Positions 16,387 to 26,400 of a stretch of 64,000 nucleotides of DNA are shown piece by piece. Both the position numbers and the translations under genes were made by a program. The notes beneath the pieces were generated by a model. The model had not been told where the DNA came from and did not search any database. It worked only from the letters and a program-made list of their open reading frames with translations. Where the stretch lies: the NCBI GenBank assembly GCA_002368665.1, contig DFEK01000001.1, positions 480,008 to 544,007 of the forward strand. The letters are read 5' to 3'. Positions within the stretch are counted from its first letter, which is position 1; each line of letters opens with the position of its first letter. Source of the stretch: Lachnospiraceae bacterium UBA3804 (GTDB lineage: Bacteria > Bacillota > Clostridia > Lachnospirales > Lachnospiraceae).

Positions 16387-17232
16387 TTAATCAGTAAAAA
16401 TCGTTACCCAGTAGCGTCCGTAGGCATCGCCTGCGTCAAAATAACCCAGACCCACTTTATGAAACGCACCGTTTAATATATTAGCGCGATGTCCCGGAGA
16501 ATTCAACCAGGCATTCATAACCTCCTGCTCCGTCTGCTGACCGGCAGCTATATTTTCTCCACAGGTCATGTATACGACCGCATTGTCATCCAAAATCGAA
16601 AAGCAGCTTCTTCCGTCCGGTCTGGTATGGGAGAAAACCTGCGCCGCTTCCGCCGCACGGGTTGTTGCCAGAGCATTTAATGTGGCATCCGGCGATAAAT
16701 CTGTAAGGCCGTTCTCTCTTCTGGTCTGATTGGCAATGTCTATGGCCGATCCGGCCGGTACTGCCACAGCTTCCGTTTCGGCCTTTTTTTGTTCTTCGGC
16801 TTTCCTTGCTTCCTCGGCCGCCAAAGCCTCCGCTTCCGCTCTGGCTTTTTCTTCTGCCTTTTTCTTTTCCTCTTCTTCTAAGGAAATCTTTTTCTTCTCG
16901 GCTTCCGCTGCCTTTTTGGCCTCTTCCGCTTCTTTTTGCTTCTTTTCCTCCTCGGCCTTTCTGGCTTCCTCCGCTTTCTTGGCTTCTTCCGCTTTCTTTT
17001 TGGCCTCTTCGGCTTTCTTTTCTTCTTCCAAAGCCTTAATGGCAGCCAGACGCTCCTCTTCGGCCTTTTGTTCTTCCTCTATCCTGCAAACATCCAGTTC
17101 CATTTCTGTCCGGATGCCTGATAATAATTTCTCTGTCTGTACGGTTGCAAGGTCTGCCCTTCCCAATGTGCATGCAGAAATCAAACAAGAAGTGGCTGCT
17201 AAAGCCACAATAAGCAATTTCCTTCTCAACAT
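16387..17232 (-). CDS. CAP/SCP-domain lipoprotein with Lys-Glu-Ala coiled coil
   Basis: 281 residues. A lipoprotein signal with lipobox LISAC (Cys near residue 21) is followed by a long charged helical stalk rich in KKAEEAKKAEE repeats (about residues 55-150) and a C-terminal CAP (SCP/PR1, YkwD-type) domain of about 120 residues. The CAP domain shows NQTRRENGLTDLSPDATLNA, FSHTRPDGRS, GENIAAG and WLNSPGHRANIL, including its conserved His and Glu residues. It is likely anchored outside the membrane and reaches into the wall. The biochemical role of bacterial CAP proteins is unsettled. It may be cotranscribed with alaS. Confidence 0.88.
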   Translation of the reverse strand: MLRRKLLIVALAATSCLISACTLGRADLATVQTEKLLSGIRTEMELDVCRIEEEQKAEEERLAAIKALEEEKKAEEAKKKAEEAKKAEEARKAEEEKKQKEAEEAKKAAEAEKKKISLEEEEKKKAEEKARAEAEALAAEEARKAEEQKKAETEAVAVPAGSAIDIANQTRRENGLTDLSPDATLNALATTRAAEAAQVFSHTRPDGRSCFSILDDNAVVYMTCGENIAAGQQTEQEVMNAWLNSPGHRANILNGAFHKVGLGYFDAGDAYGRYWVTIFTD

Positions 17233-17364
17233 AGAACCACAACCCCCTTGATTTTATTACAGCAGTTCTATTCCACAATTTCCCAAAATATATCTTTCGA
17301 TATATGCATCTATTTTACTTTAAATGGCGGATAAAATCAATGAAATGATACGAAAACTCAAACA

Positions 17365-17384
17365 CCCCCGGCAGTTGCCGGGGG
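17365..17384 (-). terminator. Strong GC hairpin downstream of the giant genes
   Basis: CCCCCGGC AGTT GCCGGGGG. The T-run is best on the plus strand (ATTTTTTG); on the minus strand the stem is followed by TGTTTGAGTTTT. It lies about 90 bases after the second giant gene's stop and before the CAP gene, so it probably ends the giant operon. The rest of 17233-17475 holds the CAP gene's AAGGGGG ribosome-binding site and no other clear element. Confidence 0.6.
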
Positions 17385-17475
17385 CATTTTTTGTTTCGTT
17401 TGGTTCATCCGGGGACGGTTCCGGTTTCAGGTTTTTTACCGACCGATCAAAGGGCCGTTAGAATTTCCTGTTCTT

Positions 17476-20400
17476 TTACTTGTTGACTTGAAGACCTTTC
17501 ACCTCCGGCTGCTTAATCTGCTTGGGAAGTCCGATCAGTGTACCGTCTTCCGCCGCCTCAATGATATCCTTACCGGACATCTTTTCGATCTTGTTTTTCA
17601 TTGCGGTCACATTCTCTTTCTTCGTACAGATCGCAAGTGCTTTCTTCGCAGATGCATCGTCGCTTACAGGTACCTTTAACGTGTACTTCATATAGGCGGC
17701 AGTCGCCAGAATCACCGTGCAGTTTACCTTGTCCTCGAACATCTCCTTGTTCTTTACATCCTTCTTTGGATCGATATTATTTTTATAGAACTGGATTCTC
17801 TCTCTGGCACGTTCCACTTCCTGCTCGAAGTTGCCCATCTTGGCTTTCTTTTTAAGGAATTCATAATTCAGTTCCTTTCCGATATAAGCCTTTTCGTTAT
17901 AATTCAGGCCGTCTTTGGACAACTGGTTGAAGGTTGTTCTTTCCTCTCCTCCGAGTTTGGCAATCAGTTTACCGCTTACCTGATGAGGAACCGCAAAGTT
18001 ACTCTCTGTATTTATCTGAACCTCATTATCGGGAACCTCCAACTCACCGTCCTCACTTACACTGATCTGACTGCCCGGTGCATTCAGAATCTTTCCTGTC
18101 TTCGGATCCATCTTGATGTCCGCCATCCAGGTGATGGATACCGCTCTGTGTTCCGGTCCTGATTTGAAGCTGTCTCCTATTACGTCCTCAAGTCTTTCCC
18201 AGACTTCCACATCGGGATCCATTTTGGTACCGACGCGATGAATGGAGTTTTTGTATTTGATATAGGGCTCCCCATTTCTGTTTTCAATACCGGTTACGGT
18301 AATATAATGTCCGAACCGGAATAAAGATACCGGAGATTTATCCCTTTCAATTGCTCCTCTGATCTCTTTGCTCAGCTGTTCGATCGCCTTATTATTGTAC
18401 TCTTTTTCAGACAGCGAAGAATTGCTCGGTCGCTTGAAAATCTCCATCTCCCTTACCATGGAATCCGGAGCCAGACGCGTCATCAGATCACCTGCTGATT
18501 CAATGATGGAATTCGCAATATCCTGATTGTACGCCTTTGAAGTATCCACCGAAGTACTTGTGGGAGTATAATCATCAAAGGATCTGAACAGACGAATATC
18601 CTCCTGCGTAAGGCCTGTAATACCGCGCGCCTGCAAAAGAAGGTTTGCGGAGCATGACCAGCAGCCATTATCCGATGTCTGATACTTTTTCTGACTGGTA
18701 CCCGTAATTTCCACGCCGCCGTTTGCCGTTCTCTTAACCGGAAGGCGTCCGCCCGGATTGGTTAAGCTATCCTGCTTTTTATTGGACTTCTCAATTTCGG
18801 CACGGATCTTTAAGTTGGAATTCAACTGATATGTCAGATAATCTCTCTCCTCATTTGTCAGCTCCTTTTTACTGTTCATAAACAATTGAATGGCATCCGT
18901 ATCACCGGTATTGAGGATCTTTTCGGGAATGTGGCTGAATCCGGCTTTCTTTTGGGTTACCCATTTGTTGTCTTTTTTGACCTCTTCATACGGGAATTCC
19001 CATTTGTTTCTCGGCATGGTAACCGCGGGATTGATATTATTCGGTCCTTTGCCGCTAAAGGTAGTCGGATTTAAGTTATATGCAAGTTCCTCCTCCGAAA
19101 TAAAGTTCATGATATTGAAATCGTCTGTCTCCTGTTTCGGAGGTGCCACATTGATCTTATTCTGGTTCGGCTGATTAATCTGATTGATTCCCGGCTTCGG
19201 CTGATTGATCTGATTGATTTCCGGCTTCGGTTGATTGATTCCATTTTTCGGCTGTTCTTCATTCGTAAACAGCTCCTCATCATCACCATCCTCCTCAATC
19301 CGGTTCAGGTTCTCGTTCTTGTTTAACTCCTTCTCCTTATCGGAAATTTCACTCTCCATATTCATAATGAGAGCGGATAGATTATTATTCGTATCAACTG
19401 CAAGCGCTGTAAAGTCATCCAGTTCCTGTCCGTCCTTTAGTTCATTTAAAGCAATATTCAGGCAACCGTTTGCTTGATCCATATAATCTTTAACATTATG
19501 AACCGTATAAATGGGGCCCTCTTCCGGCGATTTACCTTCCAATTGCGCCAGTTTGGCGGAATTCTTCTTCAGTGAGTTCATATTGACCAAAAGCTCGGTA
19601 ATAAGATCGATTCTATCCTCATCATAGAATCTCTTCTTCATTCGTTCCTGCAGAACATTCACTGTCGGAAGGTCATTCAACTGCCAGTTGATATTCATTT
19701 TGCCGTCTTTGCCGATCTGCGGCTGAAGAATCGGCTGAGGCTGTACGAGCTGAGGTGCCGGTTTCGGTTGTACAATCTGAGGTGCAGGCTGAGCCTGAGG
19801 AATCGGCTGTGCGATCTGCGGCTGAACCTGAGGCTGTACCTGAGGCTGCTCGGGCTTATACATCTGGAATCCGTTGATCAAAGGCTGAATCACCTGGTAC
19901 GGCGGTTCATTATTGTTCATCTGATTTACAATCTGATCAGCGCCCTGTTCCTCAAGCTGCGGACCCGGAACTTCCTGATTCACAACAGGCAAAACCACAG
20001 GCTGAATAGGTGCAACGGGAATCACTACCTGATTATTAACAACAGGAAGCTGTACGCCTACATTGACATTCTGGATAAACGGTTTGCCAAACTCGGGCAA
20101 CACAGGCTGAACTACACTGATCGCCAACGGAATCACAGCCGGTTTCGGATTATCCAAAAGATTGTTCTGTTCCTTGGCATTTCCTGCCAACGGATTATCC
20201 AGAATCACCCATCCGTTCTGAACCAAAGCATTCTCTTTGTCGGCAACCGGCCGGTTCTTATCCGCCAGGGCATTTATTTCATCACCCTCCATAAGATCTT
20301 CGTCTTCATTAAGGGCTTTCAACAACTCATCATTGACCTCATTATGAGGATCTTTATAATCATCCTGATAATTATGGATCGGTGCACCCGAAAGCGTTGT

Positions 20401-23400
20401 AAGGCTAGCCACCTCCGCAACCAGATCAGGAAGCATGGCTGCATAATCTTTTGCCAAAGAACCATCATTAATCTTAGTAAATGTGGTCATATACTTCTCT
20501 GCGGTAAGCAAATAATTATCCTGCAGATTATCGAGAATCGCCGTTCTTATTTTGCTTCTTAAATCAGCTCCTCCAAATTCAGTTTTATCACTTGCAACAA
20601 TGGCATAGCGTAAATTTCTGGAAAAGACCGTATTCTGATTCAGGATCTGAGTCAGGATCACATCCGCTGCTCTGCCACAGATTTTGTTATAATACTCATT
20701 TTCATCATCAATGAAATCGTCATCAAAGGAATCGTCACCCGGTTTGGGAGCATGTATCTGATCTCCCCCTCCCTGAACGAATTTTGTCACGACATTATCC
20801 ATGGTATAAGCAGGCGCGCCGGCATCCCGTTCCGGAAGCCCAACTACATAAGCAGCGGCACCCATTGCATTCAGTTTTGTCAGGTTCTGGATATTATTCT
20901 GCTCTTCCTGTGGCAGAGCCGCATTCACTTCATGCCATCTGTTTACGCAAAGATTCGGATTGTTGATCATCATTTGCTGGAATACCGGATTTTTGGCCAG
21001 TGCATGGAAATACTCCTCCAGCACTTTTTCGTCCAAAATCGTTCCTTCCGGCACTCTACGGTCTTTCAGAACTTCTCTGGTGAAGGCGGAAATATATTGA
21101 TTTGCCCTTTCATACCGGGGTTTATCCTCTGCACTTACTGTCAGAGGGGTTTGCAGAAACTTGGAATACAGTTTCTTAAACTCATTCAGTTTATGATTAT
21201 TTTTATAATAAGCATCGTCCTGCTTGGGAATATTATATTCTCTTTCCAGTACTTCGACACGGTCTAAAACATTATAATATCCGGAATTCTTAAATGAATC
21301 CCCGTTTGCCATATACTCCTTATCAATACGCTTTCTGTTTTCCAGATACTGTTCTTTTAACTTCCGAACAGTATCTTTCATGCGCTTGGAAATATTTTTT
21401 CTGTTTCTTCCGGATTCGGTCCAAAAACCTCTTCTTAAACTATAGGAATGCTCTCTGTAATAGGCATCCGTTGAGGCAATCAGGTTATCAAAATAACGCA
21501 GGATATCTGTTTTCTCAACCGGCGCACCAGCTTTGTCCAAAGTAAGAGCCTGGTGCAGTTTCTTTAAGTCTGCCGTAAATTTCTTATATTGTTCCTCACC
21601 CTCTAACGCCGGTTCATCCTGTCCCGGTGCATTATAGAAATTGGCTCTTGGATCTCTTTGGGTTGCTGCAAGCGCATCCCGGTCACTTTCCAATTGCCTG
21701 ATCAGGCTGTCCAATCCCAGAGGATAGGAATGAACATCGTCAAATACCTGCCTCAATTTATCATCACTCTTCGGACAGAATAATTTCGGCGCAACTTCAA
21801 CAAACTCCCCATCTTTCATGGCAAATGAACGGAAAGATATATCGCTTCTGTGAAGTGCGATCTCACGCAGAACTTCCAGGAAAAGAAGTTGTTCCCTTTC
21901 TCTTTCATCGGGCGTATTCTTCTCGTTATACTTGTCCTTCCACTTTTCAGCCGGTGTCTGTCCGTCAATCAAAATGACATCCATAGGCTTGATTCCAAGT
22001 TTTTCCGTGGCGAGGTTTTTCTCCTGTGAATAAGACAAAAGCTTATCCATATTCTTATTTACAAAATCCGCCCCACTCACAACATAAGGAATATACTTAA
22101 CCTTATTTGTTTGCGGATCGCGGGTATAGCGTGTAAATTTGGTATAATTGCCATTCGAAGCAAGAAATTGCTTCATGGCATCAATATTATTATCATCCGG
22201 AATGTTGGCCAGAATCTGCTTTGCACTCCCCCAATCAATCCGGGTCTGCGTTGCGTATTCTTCATTAATCTCGGCTTCGATTGTTTTCTGAATAACCGCC
22301 TTGCGATTATTTAAATGCTCCTCTGCCGCCTTTTCGAATTCGGGAGAAGGTAAACCGTTTAAATATTTTACAGCACTTATTAGAGAGGTATTTATTCTGA
22401 TACCGTCCGTATAAACACGATACAGATTTCCCACAAACTTAGGTAAATATGTCGACCAATCCGTCTGTTTGGTGTATTGCGCTGCCTGTTCCACCGTTAA
22501 TCCTTTAATTTGCTGCATCACCTTTCCCGTATAATATCGTCCGGCCGCACGGTTGATGATAAAAAACTTAGGAGCCTGATTATCATGAAGCGGAGGGGTC
22601 GGAATCATCTTAACATATCCGGTCATAAGAGCCGTTGCAGGTGCACCGATGGAAGCCCAGAAATTTTGGAATTCTCTGTACTTCTCCTCTCCACCGGCCT
22701 TTTCTTTAAATTTTCTGGCTGCGGAAAGAGTATTAGAATCTTTAAATTGCGTTTTAAATACCGCTCCGGTATTTGAAGCTACATGAGCAAAGGCAGAAAG
22801 AATCTGAAGTTTTTCTTTGATCTCTTTCGGGTTTCGATAATCCAGTTCCGGAATTTTGAAAGCTTTGAATTTTTCCGTCGCCTTCAGATAAATGTCTGCC
22901 CAATTCTCGAGGGATTTCTCCATAACCTGTTGAGTCTGTTGTTTCATCCGATTATCCAAAACAAACTTCGCAAATTCTCCACGGAGGATATTGGCCTCAT
23001 TTAAGGCATCCGCGTTAATGACATTGTCATTTTGATCCTTAATCTCTTTTCTTGTAGCCAGCTCAACAGCATCTTCAAAACTTAAATCCTTCTTTGCCAT
23101 TAGGTAAAGGATAAACATTGACTGTCTGGCACCGCCCTCTGTCAGCTCGGCATTTGAGAAATCCTCGGATTTCAGTTTGATTTCTTTATTTTCTCCGTTT
23201 ATCTGATATTTTACTTCCTTTAAGTCCTGCCCCATTTTGATAAAACTATCTTCAACATCTTCCTCATCATGAACACCGGTCTGTGTTACAACATAACGAA
23301 ATCTGTCCGAATCAATGTTCACATTGGGCGCATAAAGGAAATCAAAGGTTTGCCTAAAGGCCTCTTCCTTCGCATTTTGGGCAGTCGCTCTTTCCTCTTC

Positions 23401-26400
23401 GTTCTGTTTCTTTAAATCCGCTGCGGAATCCTGAAGAATCTTTAAGGTATCATCACGGAGTTTCCCGGATTTCAGGTGTTCGATAACACGATCCGCCTTG
23501 CTTCTGGAAGAAAGAACCTGATTTGCCTTAAGTAATGTTTCTACGGCATTCATATATCGAATATAATTATCCGGATTGCGGTTGATACCTTCCCGGATCT
23601 GTCTCGAGACTTCATTCTTCTGTGTCAGAATCTGAAGCCATACCGTTTCCGCAAGAAGATGGTACATCAACGATTCATTTGTCGCTTTAACTCCTTCGGG
23701 ATTGCGGCTGTTATTTGCGACAACATCAGCAAGGGTCATATCCTTATTCTCACCCTTCTTTAAACCGGCCACATGACGCTCTAGGCTTCCCGCATCGGAA
23801 ACGTATTTATCAAGGACCTGCTGATAGCTTGTCCTGAGAGTCTCCGCACCGGCTTCCACTTCACTCCAAACCTTGATCGTCTTATCCGGATCCTTCTTCA
23901 TATTGGAAGTAAAAAGTACATTATCGGCATATTTCGGAACATCCTTAAGGATATTCTCCGCACCGCGAATGTCATTAAATTTAAGTTCTTTCTTTGCTTC
24001 TCCCGCAAGAGCCGGAGCGATCAGGGCAGTGTATTTTCTTTCCAGATACTGAAGGGCAAGTTTTTCCTCATTATTCGCATCTGCGGACATGATCCGCTTA
24101 TATTCTTCGGAAGCTCTTAAATTCTTCAGTTCTTCATTGATCTTCTCTCTGGCAAATGCGTCTTCTTCCGGTTTCATTCCGACGAAATCATGAAATCTCC
24201 GTTGAACCGGTAAAACTCCTGTACCACGGCCCAAGCTTTCAAAATCAGTTTGCAGCTCGTATTCCACATCCTCTGCAAAGGTTTTATTTCCCTTTGACAT
24301 CAATCGATCACTGGCGAAGATCTTGCGCTCTGCGTAAAGATTATCGGCTATACCCGATTTGAATCTTTCCGCAAAAGAAACACATTCCTTAACCGCTGCA
24401 TCCTTGCTGTTCTTATTTTCTTCATAATATGCACCGGCCGCCTCTTCGAGTGCAAATAACTTTTCCGCGATCTCCGCATATTTCGAATGTCCGCTTGCCA
24501 ATACGGAAGCTGCCCGCTTCAGTGCATTTTGGAAATTGATCAATTCGTCCGTTTCCTTCGGATTTGCCTCGGAAATCCGGTCAATGGTATGGCGGACGGA
24601 GCTTAACAGATCGCCCTTCTTCATGGCATAACGCATATATGCTTCATACATCCTGACCATCTCGTCTTTAGGCAGAGCGACGCCCACCGGCTTGCTCAGA
24701 CTGACGAGATTATCCTTTGAAATGGTAATTCCCCTTAAGGAGATGACAGACTTTCCTTCCGCCATGCATTTTAAAATTTCCGCGCGGTAGAGATGCTCTC
24801 TTAAGACAGGATCCGTTACATTCGCCTGATCATATTTCTCACTCCAGAGTTCTTTCGCCGTGCGGCCGTTGATCAGGAAAGCATCAGACTCTTTCAGCCC
24901 CTGTATATAGAAAAGGTTATGCTCATATTTATCCACCCAGAACCCTGCATCGATCAGTACTGCATCTCTTCCGGTCTTCGTCCCCAGTGGTGCATTTAAG
25001 AAATCGATCATGGACTGCGCACTGTCATCCACAGCCAAAAGCCCGTTTCTTAAATCTTCATTCATCGGTTTGGAACGATATTCGAGCTGCTTTTGGATAT
25101 TTAAGGACGGATGGTTAACCGTACGAAAATAGTCATACAAAGTCTGCTTATGCTGATCAAGCCATTCCTTAAACTCATGCTTATTATGGTTCGTTAAAAA
25201 TCCGAGTACCATTGCCGGATCCGTTTCCTTCATCCCCTCCGGGAACGGGAGCGAGGTGTTTCCGTCGATAATGTAATTCCATTCTATAGATTCCCGAACA
25301 GCAAAATTAACCTTGAAGAAATTCTCTTCATAGGCCTGACCCACACTCTTTCCGGCGAATGTGCTCATATATTCTCCGGCGAGTGCGCGATATGCGGCTA
25401 TTTGGGATATCTTCACAGGCGTGAAAGTCGTTCCTTGACCAATGACGTAGCCGTTTTTAAATCCATTGGCGATGACTGCCTGCATATTGGAATAGAACCC
25501 TCTCATGTTCCAATATTCTTCTTCGCTTCCCAATGCCTTGGCACCGATTACGGAAATATCGAAATACTCATTATAGCCGCTGCTCTTTACGATTCTGTCA
25601 AGTTCCTGATGTCCGTCGCCGAACAGAGAGCCGAGGGCATATAATTCATCATAATGCGCATTTACCTGTTCCGGATCACTGTAGTCAATATCCGGCCATT
25701 TATATTCCTTTATTTTATCGGTATAATTCTTAAAAAGTATCAGCCAGTCTTCAGCAGCTTTCTCAGCCTGATTTTTGGTTAATTTCCCTGCTGCGGGATC
25801 AGCCGGATGGGTCGTTACGAATTTAATAAAATTCTCTTCCAGTTTCAGAGCCTTTGCATGGGCAGCGGGATCTAAATATGCCCCGTTTTCCCCCTTATCA
25901 TGGGCATGCATCAGTTTTAGAGTCTCTTCCAGCGACAGATTTTCCCAGCCCATGCAATAGAACATAAAATAACTCTCTGCGGTGGCTCGGGTCGAAATTC
26001 CATTATGATTCAGGAAAGACGCAACATTCTCTTCCGGTGCGATATATTTGGAATAATCGGTTCCCTGCATACTTGTATTATTTGCATTAAAAAGCTTCAA
26101 TGCAGCCTCATCCGTCTGAATGTTGCATTTTTGGAATAATTGATTTAACTGCGGACCGGCATTAATAACATCTTCAAAGGGTTCGTCAACAAACCACCGG
26201 AATTCCTTCGGTGTTTCTTCCGATACTTCCCCATGAAGACGGCATAAGTTTTCCACCTTGTTTTCATCTAATTCCTTCTTTTTAATCTGGGTTTTGAGAC
26301 GGTCGTAAATATTTTCAAAAGTGCCGTAACTTTCCTCATCATAAGCATCCGGGGTCAGCACTTCATCAAGACCTTTCGTCTTATTGACAACAAAGGAGAA

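Noticed and set aside
16730..17251. 173-codon open frame on the plus strand opposite the CAP lipoprotein
   Set aside because: Ser/Phe/Ala-rich antisense of the Lys/Glu/Ala stalk repeats.
19768..20562. 264-codon open frame on the plus strand inside the 3720-residue gene
   Set aside because: It is the antisense shadow of the Pro/Gln-rich coding region, has Arg/Leu/Ile-rich nonsense composition and no ribosome-binding site.
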